The position numbers and the translations under genes are program-made. Positions 17,842 through 26,922 of a DNA stretch of 64,000 nucleotides are shown here, piece by piece. The notes below the pieces were generated by a model that was not told the origin of the DNA, made no database searches, and saw only the letters and a program-made list of their open reading frames with translations. The first letter of the stretch is position 1; each line of letters begins with the position of its first letter. Origin of the DNA: Gammaproteobacteria bacterium (lineage in GTDB: Bacteria > Pseudomonadota > Gammaproteobacteria > Arenicellales > Poriferihabitantaceae); assembly GCA_030432755.1 (NCBI GenBank), contig JAUILZ010000002.1:248001-312000 (forward strand), written 5' to 3'.

Positions 17842-20007
17842 TCAGAAGCGGCCGTAGTAGCCTTCCTTGAGGGCATCGAACAGGTTGGCGGCGGTATGGG
17901 TCTCGCCGTCGTATTCGATCTCCTCGTTGCCTTTCGCTTCCACCACCTCGCCGTTGTCGAGGGTGAAGCGGTACACCGTTTTCTCCAGGTCCTGCTCCTT
18001 GACGAGGACGCCCTGGAAGACCTCAGGATTGAAACGGAAGGTGGTGCAGCCCTTGAGGCCCTTTTCCCAGGCATAGAGGTAGATGTTCTGGAAATCGGCG
18101 AAAGCAAAATCCGTGGGCACGTTGGCGGTCTTCGAGATCGACGAATCGATCCATTTCTGGGCCGCCGCCTGGACGTCGACGTGCTGGCGCGGCGCAATGT
18201 CGTCCGCGGTGACGAAGTAATCCGGCAGCCGGTTCGCCTCATCCTTCGCGTCCGGCTCAGCCGCGGGATTCACCAGGTGACGATAGGCGAGCAGCTCGTA
18301 GGAGAACACGTCCACCTTCTCCTTCGATTTCTTGCCTTCGCGGATCACGTTGCGGCTGTACATGTGGCCGAAGGACGGCTCGATACCGTTGCTCGCATTG
18401 TTGCCGAGGGACAGGCTGATGGTGCCCGTGGGCGCGATGGAGGTGTGATGGGTGTAGCGGCAGCCATGCTCTGCGATGCGGTCCTGCAGGTCCTTCGGAA
18501 ACTGCTGCATGTAGCGGCTGTAGCGCCCCATGAGCACGGAACCGCGCACCCTGTCACCCACCTGGTAGCCGTCGTCCTTCATTTCCGGACGGCGCGCGAG
18601 CATCTCCGTGGTGACCTCGAACTCCTGCATCAGCAGCGGCGCGGGGCCCTTCTCCTCGGCAAGCGCGATCCCGGTTTCCCAGCCTTCCTCCGCCATCACC
18701 CGGGAAACCTCGCTGGTAAACGCGAGAGACTCGTCGCTGCCATAGGTCATGAGCATCATGGTGAGGGTGGAGCCAAGGCCGAGGAAGCCCATGCCGTGGC
18801 GGCGCTTGGATTCGATCTCCGCGCGCTGCTGCGCCAGAGGCAGGCCGTTGATCTCCACCACGTTGTCGAGCATGCGGCAGAAGGTGGACACCACTTCGCG
18901 GTAGCGATCCCAGTCGAAACGCGCCTCCGCCGTGAACGGATTCTCGACGAAGCGGGTCAGGTTCACGGAGCCCAGCAGGCAGGCGCCGTAGGGCGGCAGC
19001 GGCTGCTCGCCGCAGGGATTGGTGGCGCGGATGTTCTCGCAGAACCAGTTGTTGTTCATCTCGTTGATGCGGTCGACGAGGATGAAGCCCGGCTCGGCGT
19101 AGTCGTAGGTGGAACTCATGATCTGGTTCCACAGCTTGCGCGCGGGGATCGTGCGATAGACCCGGCAGGCGACCTCGCCGGCATCATTGGTGATGTAGCC
19201 CTCAGTGGTGGCCCAGTTGCGCCAGACGATGTCGTATTTATCGCTCTCGAATTCGTGCTTCGTCGCCGGAAAGGACAGCGGCCACTCGGCCTCGTCCTTG
19301 ACCGCCTGCATGAACTCGTCGGTGATCAGGCAGGACAGGTTGAACTGCCTGAGGCGGCCGTTCTCGCGCTTGGCGCGGATGAATTCCTGGATGTCCGGAT
19401 GACTGATATCGAAGGTGCCCATCTGCGCCCCGCGGCGGCCGCCGGCGGAGGACACGGTGAAGCACATGGAATCGAAGATATCCATGAACGACAGCGGGCC
19501 CGAGGTATAGGCGCCGGCGCCGCTGACGAAGGCGCCCTTGGGACGCAGCGTGGAAAACTCGTAGCCGATGCCGCAGCCCGCCTTCAGCGTGAGCCCGGCC
19601 TCGTGCACCGAGCGCAGCACGCCGTCCATGGAATCGGGCACGGTGCAGGACACGGTGCAGTTGATGGTGCTGGTGGCCGGCTTGTGCGCCAGCGCGCCCG
19701 CGTTGGAGGTGATCCGGCCCGCGGGAATGGCGCCGTTCTGCAGCGCCCAGACGAATTTCCGGTACCAGGTCTCTCGCAGTTCGGGGGTCGCCTCGGACTC
19801 CGCCAGCGCCCGCGCCACGCGCTCCCAGGTGCCCTGGATGGACGCGTCTACCGGTTCCCCCTCCATGGTCTTGAGGCGGTACTTCTTGTCCCAGATATCC
19901 AGGGATGCCGGCTGCAGCGACAGCCCCCCTAGGCTGGCATCGGCGGCTGGCTGGTTGGTCTTATCTTGTCGTCCGGCGTTGTCTGTGGCTGCACTGACCA
20001 TCTTCAT
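17842..20007 (-). CDS. nrdJa: adenosylcobalamin-dependent ribonucleotide reductase, catalytic subunit NrdJa
   Basis: This 721-residue cytoplasmic enzyme reduces ribonucleotides to deoxyribonucleotides using adenosylcobalamin, so it works with or without oxygen. The active-site stretch ATNPCGEQPLPPYGACLLGS (near residue 327) carries the radical-site cysteine. Other RNR blocks seen are MGFLGLGSTLTMML and HHTSIAPTGTISLSLGNNASN. The length fits the split type, and the missing C-terminal cysteine tail is supplied by NrdJb, 37 bp downstream. It depends on cobalamin supply; no B12 gene lies in this window. A promoter candidate lies at 20027-20055. Confidence 0.95.
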   Translation of the reverse strand: MKMVSAATDNAGRQDKTNQPAADASLGGLSLQPASLDIWDKKYRLKTMEGEPVDASIQGTWERVARALAESEATPELRETWYRKFVWALQNGAIPAGRITSNAGALAHKPATSTINCTVSCTVPDSMDGVLRSVHEAGLTLKAGCGIGYEFSTLRPKGAFVSGAGAYTSGPLSFMDIFDSMCFTVSSAGGRRGAQMGTFDISHPDIQEFIRAKRENGRLRQFNLSCLITDEFMQAVKDEAEWPLSFPATKHEFESDKYDIVWRNWATTEGYITNDAGEVACRVYRTIPARKLWNQIMSSTYDYAEPGFILVDRINEMNNNWFCENIRATNPCGEQPLPPYGACLLGSVNLTRFVENPFTAEARFDWDRYREVVSTFCRMLDNVVEINGLPLAQQRAEIESKRRHGMGFLGLGSTLTMMLMTYGSDESLAFTSEVSRVMAEEGWETGIALAEEKGPAPLLMQEFEVTTEMLARRPEMKDDGYQVGDRVRGSVLMGRYSRYMQQFPKDLQDRIAEHGCRYTHHTSIAPTGTISLSLGNNASNGIEPSFGHMYSRNVIREGKKSKEKVDVFSYELLAYRHLVNPAAEPDAKDEANRLPDYFVTADDIAPRQHVDVQAAAQKWIDSSISKTANVPTDFAFADFQNIYLYAWEKGLKGCTTFRFNPEVFQGVLVKEQDLEKTVYRFTLDNGEVVEAKGNEEIEYDGETHTAANLFDALKEGYYGRF

Positions 20008-20026
20008 GTTCTCGGAATCCTCAATA

Positions 20027-20055
20027 TTTTTTATGTTGACGGGGCTCTTGTGTCA
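20027..20055 (-). promoter_or_regulatory. candidate promoter of nrdJab
   Basis: On the minus strand a perfect -35 TTGACA (20055-20050) is followed after 17 bp by TAAAAA (20032-20027, 4 of 6). The -35 box is half of an inverted repeat TTGAC-N11-GTCAA (20035-20055), which could be an operator. A GAGGA ribosome site follows before the ATG at 20007. Confidence 0.45.
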
Positions 20056-20438
20056 AAGAGCTCTGCATGGTGGACCTCATTGTCGGCGACGGATTCGTCA
20101 TATTAAGAAGCTTCCTTACTTCTCTTGCACAACCCACTGATTTCTACAAGGAAAAGTCTACATGACTCCACCGGGTATTTCCAGATGTAGTGGGGAGGCG
20201 GGCATACTAACCCCAAGATATTGATTCGGTCAAAATTTTTTTTCTTCCTGTCGGGTTTTCAACGGGTTATGCCCGATCCCGCCATCAATGACGCCCCGGC
20301 GGCGTGATTTTTGCCACCGGACGATTCCGCTTGCCGGCGCCGTGGCCCGGAAAACGGCTCGCTTCGCTACCCGGTTGGGAGTGTGTCGGAGGCGAAATTC
20401 CGGGACGAGCAAGGCCTGGATTCCCATCGTCACACCGA
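20056..20438. other. 383 bp gene-free region upstream of nrdJa
   Basis: I see no supportable gene. At 20178-20193, minus strand, one 16-mer fits the fixed bases of the NrdR box (C-w-A-n-A-T-n-T-n-G), but no partner box was found at the usual spacing, so it is only a weak candidate. At 20291-20312 a 5 bp stem ACGCC/GGCGT is followed by ATTTTT on the plus strand, where no transcript is expected. The A+T-rich run at 20233-20244 is the only other marked feature. Confidence 0.4.
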
Positions 20439-21155
20439 TCATCCAAGCAACAGGAGCGCGCTTGCCAGCATGATGGCCTGCAAGCCGGTCTCGAACCATC
20501 GCGGATCAAGGCGGCGAAGCCAGTAACGGCCGATCGTCGTCGCGGCCACGGCCGATCCCGCCAGCGCCACCATCAACGGCCATCGCTCAAATGACAGAAC
20601 GCCGGTGCCAGCATAGGCGCCGAGCTTGCCGATATTGGCAAGCACCGACGTGGCCGCCATGATGCCGACGAATGCCTCGCCGCCCAGCGCCATGCGACGA
20701 AACAACACCGCCTTCACCAGGTTGCCGCTGCCGAGCAAACCGGAGAGAAAACCGTACAATCCTGCGCCCACGAACAGCATTCCCCTGGCCGGACGCGCTG
20801 CCGGCATCCAGCGCGCCCACTCGAGTGCGAGCGAGACGAGAACCATGACGCCAAGCAGGCGCCGCAGCAGGTCCGCGGGCACCAGGTCGAGGCCGAGCCC
20901 GCCAAGCCAGGCGAACGGCAAGCTGACCACGCTGACGCCGATGGCGGCACGCCACGGGATCGCTGCACGAAAAAGAATGCTCTTCGCCAGGGTCGATGCG
21001 GTGAACAGCACCGCGGAGAGCGCGATGGCGTCCTTCACCGGCAGGACCAGAGCGCCCGCGGAGAGCATCACCAGCGCGGTGCCGAAACCGAACACCGCGG
21101 ACACCAGGGTCGCGGCGAAACCGAGCAGCAGGAACAGCAGCTCGGGCTGGCTCAA
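20439..21155 (-). CDS. TSUP/TauE-SafE family membrane permease
   Basis: A 238-residue protein of about eight hydrophobic segments. It shows the two-fold TSUP pattern: LLGFAATLVSAVFGFGTALV at the start and GFLSGLLGSGNLVKAVLF in the second half (about residues 134-152). TSUP proteins export or import small organic or sulfur anions such as sulfite, sulfoacetate or taurine breakdown products. Its ATG overlaps the waaF stop (ATGA), so it is translated with a lipopolysaccharide gene, which does not by itself explain its substrate. Confidence 0.88.
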   Translation of the reverse strand: MSQPELLFLLLGFAATLVSAVFGFGTALVMLSAGALVLPVKDAIALSAVLFTASTLAKSILFRAAIPWRAAIGVSVVSLPFAWLGGLGLDLVPADLLRRLLGVMVLVSLALEWARWMPAARPARGMLFVGAGLYGFLSGLLGSGNLVKAVLFRRMALGGEAFVGIMAATSVLANIGKLGAYAGTGVLSFERWPLMVALAGSAVAATTIGRYWLRRLDPRWFETGLQAIMLASALLLLG

Positions 21156-22177
21156 GCCGGCAAGGCGTCGGCTGGCGTTTCGCTGAGCAGCGCCCCCACC
21201 CGTTCCGGGGAGATGCCGTTGAGGCAGTTGAGGTGCCCCAGGGGGCAGTGGCGCTGGAAACAGGGGCGGCAGTCGAGGTCGAGGGCGATGCGGTGGGCGC
21301 CGGTGTGGAGCGGCGGGGTGTAGTCGTCCGAGGAGGATCCGTACAGCGCAACCACGTGGCTCCCGGTGGCCGCGGCAACGTGCATGAGTCCGGAGTCGTT
21401 CGTCACCACGTGGCGCGCGAGGGACAGAAGGTCGATAGCCTCGCCGAGGCTGGTCTTTCCGGTAAGGTCGATCACCCCGGGAGCGGCCTCACGAATTTCC
21501 GCGGCCACGGCCGCGTCGTTGGCGGAGCCGAAGATCGCCACCTGGCGCCCGGCATCAAGCTGGGCCCGCGCCAGCGCCGCGAAATGCGCCGCCGGCCATT
21601 GCTTGGCGGGGCCGAACTCGGCGCCGGGGCAGAGCGCCACCAGCGGCTGCCGGGGGTCGACTCCCAGTCGCTTTGCCGCCGCATCGCGCTCGCCGGAGTC
21701 CACCACCAGCGCCGGCCAGGGAAGATCCTCCAGGGAGGGCGCCGGCGCCTCCGCGGGCAGCGCCAGCGCCGCCACGCGTTGCAGGTGCAGGGGCATGGCG
21801 TCCTTGTCCAGTACGCGGCGGTCATTGAGGAGCCCGTAGCGCTGCTCCCCGGTGTAGCCGGTGCGCCCTGGAACGCCCGCCAGCCACGGCACCAGCGCGG
21901 ACTTGAAGGATCCGGGCAGGACGATGGCCCGGTCGAAGCGCCCGCGCAGGGAACGCGCCAGGCGCCAGCGCGCGCCGATCTCCAGCCGGCCGTGTCCCAC
22001 CGGCATCGCGATGGATTCTTCCACCTCGGGCATCCGCCGTGTAACCGGCGCGCTCCATGCCGGGGCGAGCACGCTGATCCGGCAATCGGGGTCTTCCCGG
22101 CGCAGGAGTTTGAACAGGGTCTGCGCCATCACCATGTCGCCAACCCAGGAAGGGCCGACGACCAGGATGCGTGACAT
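21152..22177 (-). CDS. waaF: ADP-heptose:LPS heptosyltransferase II
   Basis: This peripheral inner-membrane enzyme adds the second heptose to the lipopolysaccharide inner core. The 341-residue protein has the GT-B start ILVVGPSWVGDMVMAQTLF, the acceptor-side PGSFKSALVPWLAGVPGRTGY and the ADP-heptose site ALCPGAEFGPAKQWP and NDSGLMHVAAATG typical of WaaF. A Cys-rich tail (CRPCFQRHCPLGHLNCLNGI) is also usual. The order glnE-ilvE-waaF on one strand matches other gammaproteobacteria such as Pseudomonas, but here a zinc-finger gene, a repeat and a VOC gene lie between ilvE and waaF. waaC is not seen. Confidence 0.94.
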   Translation of the reverse strand: MSRILVVGPSWVGDMVMAQTLFKLLRREDPDCRISVLAPAWSAPVTRRMPEVEESIAMPVGHGRLEIGARWRLARSLRGRFDRAIVLPGSFKSALVPWLAGVPGRTGYTGEQRYGLLNDRRVLDKDAMPLHLQRVAALALPAEAPAPSLEDLPWPALVVDSGERDAAAKRLGVDPRQPLVALCPGAEFGPAKQWPAAHFAALARAQLDAGRQVAIFGSANDAAVAAEIREAAPGVIDLTGKTSLGEAIDLLSLARHVVTNDSGLMHVAAATGSHVVALYGSSSDDYTPPLHTGAHRIALDLDCRPCFQRHCPLGHLNCLNGISPERVGALLSETPADALPA

Positions 22178-22234
22178 GGGGGAAGGGATCAGCGGTCTCG
22201 GGCGGTGGCCGGGCGGGCGGGAAATCGAAGCGAC

Positions 22235-22624
22235 TCAGTCCGCCCAGACATTGGCGCGATCGGCGAAGTCCGGGCGGATCGGGTCGATGACGCAGAACCG
22301 GTGACCTGTCGGGGCCTCCATGACCACCCATTTGTCGAGCCGGCGAACGATCGTCGCACCAAGGCCCTCCAGGCGCGCCACCTCGGCCTCGATGTCGTCG
22401 GTCTCGATATCTATATGCACGCGCGGAGCGTGATCCACCCGCTGCAACAGCAACTGCGGACCGTCCTCCCCACTCCCGAGGCGCACGTAACGCGGGTTGA
22501 CCGGTTCGTCCCCGGACTCGGGCTCCGTGCCCAGTGCCTCGCCCCAGAAGCGCGCATTGACCACCAGGTCTTCCGACTCCGGGCTGTCAATCACCAGCGC
22601 GCCCAGGCGGCTCCTGTGCATCAA
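22235..22624 (-). CDS. VOC (glyoxalase/dioxygenase fold) family protein
   Basis: A 129-residue protein of the vicinal-oxygen-chelate fold: two halves, LGALVIDSPESEDLVVNARFWGEALG and VHIDIETDDIEAEVARLEGLGA, ending in APTGHRFCVIDP as in glyoxalase-like proteins of the VOC_like type. Metal ligands are hard to assign by eye, so it may be a binding or resistance protein rather than an enzyme. It lies 57 bp upstream of waaF on the same strand. Copy B of the nested-hairpin repeat separates it from the zinc-finger gene upstream. Confidence 0.78.
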   Translation of the reverse strand: MMHRSRLGALVIDSPESEDLVVNARFWGEALGTEPESGDEPVNPRYVRLGSGEDGPQLLLQRVDHAPRVHIDIETDDIEAEVARLEGLGATIVRRLDKWVVMEAPTGHRFCVIDPIRPDFADRANVWAD

Positions 22625-22675
22625 CTATTCCTCATGGTAACCGGTAGGCGCGACGGGGCACCGGACTGGCTCCAC

Positions 22676-22814
22676 AACCGGTCTCAAAATCGGCCGAGCG
22701 CAGGTTAGACGAGGCGAGTTTGGCCTCAAAAGCGCAGTGTACACGGAGTACATGAGCATTTTGAGGACGAACTCAACGAAGTATCACCGAGCGCAGGCCA
22801 TTTTGAGGCCGGTT
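22676..22814. repeat. nested-hairpin repeat, copy B
   Basis: Outer arms are AACCGGTCTCAAAAT (22676-22690) and ATTTTGAGGCCGGTT (22800-22814), 14 of 15 standard pairs and one T-G. Inner arms are GAGTTTGGCCTCAAAA and TTTTGAGGACGAACTC around the shared core at about 22731-22756. The next bases, CTA at 22815-22817, are the stop codon of the zinc-finger gene on the minus strand, so the element begins at that stop. Confidence 0.88.
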
Positions 22815-23042
22815 CTAATGGTGTCCGCCGGCCGGGCCTTTCAGCACAAATACCGTGCCGCAGTACGGGCAGGTCTCCTCGCCGGAATCGGCGATCGGCA
22901 GGAACACCCGCGGATGGGAGTCCCACAGGCGTTTGCCCGGCATCGGGCAGTGCAGTGGCAGGTCCGCGGCAGTTACCTCCACGCGCTCGCGCGCGTTGGG
23001 CTGGTCGTCACCGCCGTCGGCGGCTTGCGTGGTTTCAGACAT
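22815..23042 (-). CDS. zf-CHCC zinc-finger protein (NDUFS6-like)
   Basis: A 75-residue protein whose C-terminal half is a zf-CHCC domain: LPLHCPMPGKRLWDSHPRVFLP then ETCPYCGTVFVL, giving Cys-His-Cys-Cys zinc ligands. The family is related to a zinc-binding subunit of mitochondrial complex I; its bacterial role is not settled. It overlaps the end of ilvE by 8 bp, as often seen in gammaproteobacteria. Its TAG stop is shared with the end of repeat copy B. Confidence 0.88.
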   Translation of the reverse strand: MSETTQAADGGDDQPNARERVEVTAADLPLHCPMPGKRLWDSHPRVFLPIADSGEETCPYCGTVFVLKGPAGGHH

Positions 23043-23955
23043 AGCTCAACCATTCCTCGTATTCGGGGATGCGGCCGTGGACCGCGTCGAAAAACCGGCT
23101 CTGGATCCGCTCGGTGATCGGGCCGCGGCGGCCCTCGCCGATCTTGCGGTTGTCGACCTCGCGGATCGGCGTCACTTCCGCCGCGGTGCCGGTGAAGAAC
23201 GCCTCGTCAGCGATATAGACCTCGTCCCGGGTGATGCGTTTCTCCACGAGCCTGATGCCCTCGTCGGCGATGATCCGGTTCACGGTCTTGCGCGTGATGC
23301 CGTCGAGCGCGGAGGTGAGGTCCGGGGTGTAGATCACGCCGTCGCGGACGATGAACAGGTTCTCGCCGCTGCCCTCCATGACGAAGCCACTGGTATCCAG
23401 CAGCAGCGCCTCGTCGTAGCCGGTCTCCAGCGCCTCCTTGAGCGCCAGCATGGAATTGATGTACTGGCCGTTGGCCTTGGCGCGGCACATGCTGACGTTG
23501 ACATGGTGGCGGGAAAACGACGACACCCGGATGCGAAGTCCCTTTTCCAGGTTCTCCTCGCCGAGGTAGGCGCCCCAGTCCCAGGCGGCGATGGACAGGT
23601 GCACCGAGAGGTTGTCGGCGCGCAGCCCCATGCCCTCGGATCCGAGGAATGCCATCGGGCGGATGTAGGCGGACTCGAGTCCGTTGGCTTTCACGACCGC
23701 CAGTTGCGCGGCGTTGATCTCCTCCTCGCTCCAGGGAATCTTCATGCCGAGGATATGGGCGGACTGCATCAGCCGACGGGTATGCTCGGCGAGGCGGAAG
23801 ATGGCGCTGCCCTTCTCCGCGCGATAGGCGCGCACGCCCTCGAATACGCCCATGCCGTAGTGCAGCGTATGGGTAAGCACGTGTACCTTTGCCTCGCGCC
23901 AGGGCACCATCTCGCCATCCATCCAGATCGTGCCGTCGCGATCACTGAAGGACAT
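23035..23955 (-). CDS. ilvE: branched-chain amino acid aminotransferase
   Basis: This PLP enzyme moves the amino group between glutamate and the keto acids of Val, Leu and Ile, the last step of their synthesis. The 306-residue protein (E. coli IlvE is 309) has the fold-type IV markers: HTLHYGMGVFEGVRAY near residue 30, RAKANGQYINSMLALKEA with the PLP lysine and GFVMEGSGENLFIVRDG. The zinc-finger gene overlaps its 3' end. The glnE gene lies 98 bp upstream on the same strand. Confidence 0.96.
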   Translation of the reverse strand: MSFSDRDGTIWMDGEMVPWREAKVHVLTHTLHYGMGVFEGVRAYRAEKGSAIFRLAEHTRRLMQSAHILGMKIPWSEEEINAAQLAVVKANGLESAYIRPMAFLGSEGMGLRADNLSVHLSIAAWDWGAYLGEENLEKGLRIRVSSFSRHHVNVSMCRAKANGQYINSMLALKEALETGYDEALLLDTSGFVMEGSGENLFIVRDGVIYTPDLTSALDGITRKTVNRIIADEGIRLVEKRITRDEVYIADEAFFTGTAAEVTPIREVDNRKIGEGRRGPITERIQSRFFDAVHGRIPEYEEWLSYV

Positions 23956-24053
23956 GGAAAAATCTCCGCAAAATCAGGTTGTTCGGGTTGCGCCACGGGG
24001 TCGGATCACCGTCCCGGCGCAACCGGCGAATATGGATTCAGGACCCCGGATTG

Positions 24054-26891
24054 TCAACCGAAAGTATCCTTCCACAACCCGCTGACAAAGGTGCTTTCCG
24101 TGGCCAGCTCGGCGCGTGGCGCAAGCACCGCCCGGTCGAGCAGCTTGAGGTCCAGCGAGCGCCGCAGGTAGGACCGGTAAGCCGATGCCAGGCCTTCGGC
24201 CGCGACGGGATCGAGGATCCCCGCCGCGGTCAGGGCGGTCATGATCTCGAGGGTATTGCGTGGATCGCAGATCGCGGGATGCTCCTCGGCGTGACGTAGT
24301 ACCCAGTATTGCAGCAGGAACTCGATGTCCACGATCCCGCCAGGGTCGAGCTTGATGTCGAAATTCTCCTCGTCGCCCTGGCTGTTGGCCGCCACCATGC
24401 GGCGGCGCATGTCGACGATGTCCGCCCGGAGTTTTTCGCGGTCCCGCGCCTGGCAGAGCACCTCGCGGCGCACCGCCTCGAAGGCTTCCGTCATCGCCTG
24501 GTTGCCCGCCACCACCCGCGCCCGCACCAGGGCCTGGTGCTCCCAGGTCCAGGCGCTGTTGAGCTGGTAGTCACGGAATGACTTGAGCGACGACACCAGG
24601 GTGCCGCTGCGTCCACTGGGGCGAAGCCGCATGTCGAGCTCGTACAGGGTTCCCGCGTGGGTGCGGGTGGTGAGCAGGTGGATGAGGCGCTGGCCCACGC
24701 GGCTGAAATAGTACTCCGCCTGGGTATGGGCGATGTCGGCCGCGGCCTCGAAGGCGACCACGATGTCGAGATCGGAGTGGTAGCCGAGTTCTCCCGCGGC
24801 GAACTTGCCGTAGGCAATCACCGCGACGCTGCCGGGAGCCGGCCCCTGGCGCTTCTCCACCCGCGCCAGCGCGTCGGCGAGCACCTGTTCCAGCAACACT
24901 TCGGCGAGGCTCGTCAGGGCGGCCTCGACACCCGGTCCGTCGAGGTCACCGCGCACGTCCGCCGCGGCCACCCGCAACACCACGCCGTGGTGGAATTCCC
25001 GGAGCGCGATCATTTCCATCTCCTCGTCCCCCGGTGGAACCTGGGAGAGCCGGTGATCGAGACCTGCGCGCAGGCGCGCGCGGTCGAAGCGCTCGGCGTC
25101 CTCGGGCGGATGCAGGAGTTCGTCCAGGACCACGGGATGCTGGCCGATATGGCGCGAGATCCAGGGGCTGGCGGCGCACAGGTGCAGGAGCTGGCGCAGC
25201 GCGCCGGGGTTCTCGATCAGCAGGCTGAGATAGACCGAGCGCCGGCCGATGGCCTCCACCACGGAGATGAACGCGGTCAGCGCCCTGGCCGCATCCGCGT
25301 GGCGGCCCGCCTCGCGCAGGGCCAGCGGCATCAACCGGTCGAGCCGGTCGCGCTCGACGTTGTGGAAGGCGCGGTAGAGGCTGCCGTCGCGGAAACGCCC
25401 CAGCATGGCCGCGAGGTTGGCGCCATCCCCGTAGCCGGTGGCCTCGAGCACCGCCGCGGCCGCATCGTCGTCGAGCTGCCCGGCCCAGAGCGCGGCCAGG
25501 CGCAGGCCGAGGTCGTCATCCGCTTCCTCCTCGGGGGAAGCCAGCACCAGGCCGAACAGGTGATGCACCGCCGCGCGATGTTCCTCCAGCGCCGCGGAAA
25601 AGGCTGGCCAGTCGGGATAACCCATGGTCCAGGCGAGGCGCGCCTGCTCGAGCGGCTGGTCGGGCAGTTTCTGGGTCTGCCGATCGGCCACCATCTGCAG
25701 CCGGTGCTCGACGTCACGCAGGAAGCGGTAAGCCGCGCGCAGTGTATCGCGTTCGGCGGGCTCCACTTCCCCGAGCGCGACCAGCGCGTCGAGGGCCTGG
25801 TAGAGGGACTGGGTCTGGAGCGCGGTCTCGCGGCCGCCGCGAATGAGCTGGTGGTTCTGCACCAGGAACTCGATCTCGCGGATCCCGCCGCGGCCCAGCT
25901 TGACGTCGTTGCGGTTGCCAGCGGACTGGAGCTGGCGCTCGATCAGCGCCTTCATCTCGCGGATCGCGTCGAAGGCGGAGAAGTCGAGGTACTTGCGGTA
26001 GACGAAGGGCCGCAACATGTCGAGCAGCACGGCGCCGCTCCCGGAATCGCCGGCCACCACCCGCGCCTTGATCAGCGCGTAGCGTTCCCAGTCCCGGCCA
26101 TGGGTCTGGTAGTAGTGCTCCATCGCGGCGAAGGACAGCACCAGCGGCCCGCTGTCGCCGTTGGGTCGCAGGCGGAGATCGGTGCGAAAGACGAAGCCAC
26201 CGGCGTCGATGCGGTCAAGCGAGCCGACGATCTTGCGCCCGAGGCGGATGAAGAACTCCTGGTTGTCCACCGAGCGTTCGCCGTCGGTACAGCCACTGCC
26301 GTCGTAGGCGTAGACGAGGTCGATATCCGAGGAGAAATTGAGTTCGTTGCCGCCCAGCTTGCCGAGACCGAGCACTACCATTTGCGCGGGGTTTCCGTCG
26401 GCATCCCGGGGATTGCCATAGCGCGCGGCGAGCCATTCGGCGTGACGGGTCAATGCAGCGTCGACGCAGGCGTCGGCGAGCGCGGACACCTCCGCCATGG
26501 TGCTCTCGAGGGAACCTGTCCCCGTGAGATCGCGCCAGGCGATGCGCACCATCTCGCGCTGGCGGAATGCACGCAGCGCGGCGTCGAGCCCGGGCTCATC
26601 GGCAACCTCCGCGAGACAGTCCGCGAGGCGCTGGCGCATTTCACCCTCCCGGTAATCACGCTCGAGATCGCCCGAGGCGATCAGCGCCGCGCATTCCGCC
26701 GGCCATCGAATGCACCAGCCCGAGACGAAATCGCTACCACACCAGGCCCGGGGCATGTCGGCGCGCTCCTGCGCGATTTTTGCTGCCGCACCGTCGGCGC
26801 TTTCCAGGAACCGCTCCCAGGTCCGCTCGAAGCCCTCCGCCAGTTCCGGCGGAAGTTTCGCGGGCGGCGGCGCGGTAGCGCTATCGTTCAT
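24054..26891 (-). CDS. glnE: bifunctional glutamine synthetase adenylyltransferase/deadenylase
   Basis: GlnE sets glutamine synthetase activity by adding AMP to it or removing AMP, under control of the PII protein, and so links nitrogen status to glutamine synthesis. At 945 residues it is almost the same length as the E. coli protein (946). Both nucleotidyltransferase domains are seen: LNFSSDIDLVYAY near residue 180 (deadenylylation half) and LGYHSDLDIVVAFE near 700 (adenylylation half), each with the metal-binding D-x-D pair. The order glnE-ilvE is conserved in the class. Confidence 0.97.
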   Translation of the reverse strand: MNDSATAPPPAKLPPELAEGFERTWERFLESADGAAAKIAQERADMPRAWCGSDFVSGWCIRWPAECAALIASGDLERDYREGEMRQRLADCLAEVADEPGLDAALRAFRQREMVRIAWRDLTGTGSLESTMAEVSALADACVDAALTRHAEWLAARYGNPRDADGNPAQMVVLGLGKLGGNELNFSSDIDLVYAYDGSGCTDGERSVDNQEFFIRLGRKIVGSLDRIDAGGFVFRTDLRLRPNGDSGPLVLSFAAMEHYYQTHGRDWERYALIKARVVAGDSGSGAVLLDMLRPFVYRKYLDFSAFDAIREMKALIERQLQSAGNRNDVKLGRGGIREIEFLVQNHQLIRGGRETALQTQSLYQALDALVALGEVEPAERDTLRAAYRFLRDVEHRLQMVADRQTQKLPDQPLEQARLAWTMGYPDWPAFSAALEEHRAAVHHLFGLVLASPEEEADDDLGLRLAALWAGQLDDDAAAAVLEATGYGDGANLAAMLGRFRDGSLYRAFHNVERDRLDRLMPLALREAGRHADAARALTAFISVVEAIGRRSVYLSLLIENPGALRQLLHLCAASPWISRHIGQHPVVLDELLHPPEDAERFDRARLRAGLDHRLSQVPPGDEEMEMIALREFHHGVVLRVAAADVRGDLDGPGVEAALTSLAEVLLEQVLADALARVEKRQGPAPGSVAVIAYGKFAAGELGYHSDLDIVVAFEAAADIAHTQAEYYFSRVGQRLIHLLTTRTHAGTLYELDMRLRPSGRSGTLVSSLKSFRDYQLNSAWTWEHQALVRARVVAGNQAMTEAFEAVRREVLCQARDREKLRADIVDMRRRMVAANSQGDEENFDIKLDPGGIVDIEFLLQYWVLRHAEEHPAICDPRNTLEIMTALTAAGILDPVAAEGLASAYRSYLRRSLDLKLLDRAVLAPRAELATESTFVSGLWKDTFG

Positions 26892-26922
26892 GCTCGCTGG
26901 AAACGTTGCGCGCGGGACGCCA

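Noticed and set aside
17794..19932. 712-codon open frame antisense to nrdJa
   Set aside because: Same reason: a long shadow frame in high-G+C DNA with no recognisable motif, opposite a certain gene.
20178..20193. Possible NrdR box upstream of nrdJa
   Set aside because: The fixed bases fit but the normal second box about three helical turns away was not found, and it is far from the likely promoter; too weak to call as a site.
20230..20526. Several overlapping short frames of 60-96 codons in the nrdJa upstream region
   Set aside because: They overlap one another in different frames and strands, with no coding bias, ribosome site or motif.
22737..23117. 126-codon plus-strand frame starting in repeat copy B
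   Set aside because: It begins inside the repeat core and runs antisense through the zinc-finger gene; an artefact of the repeat.
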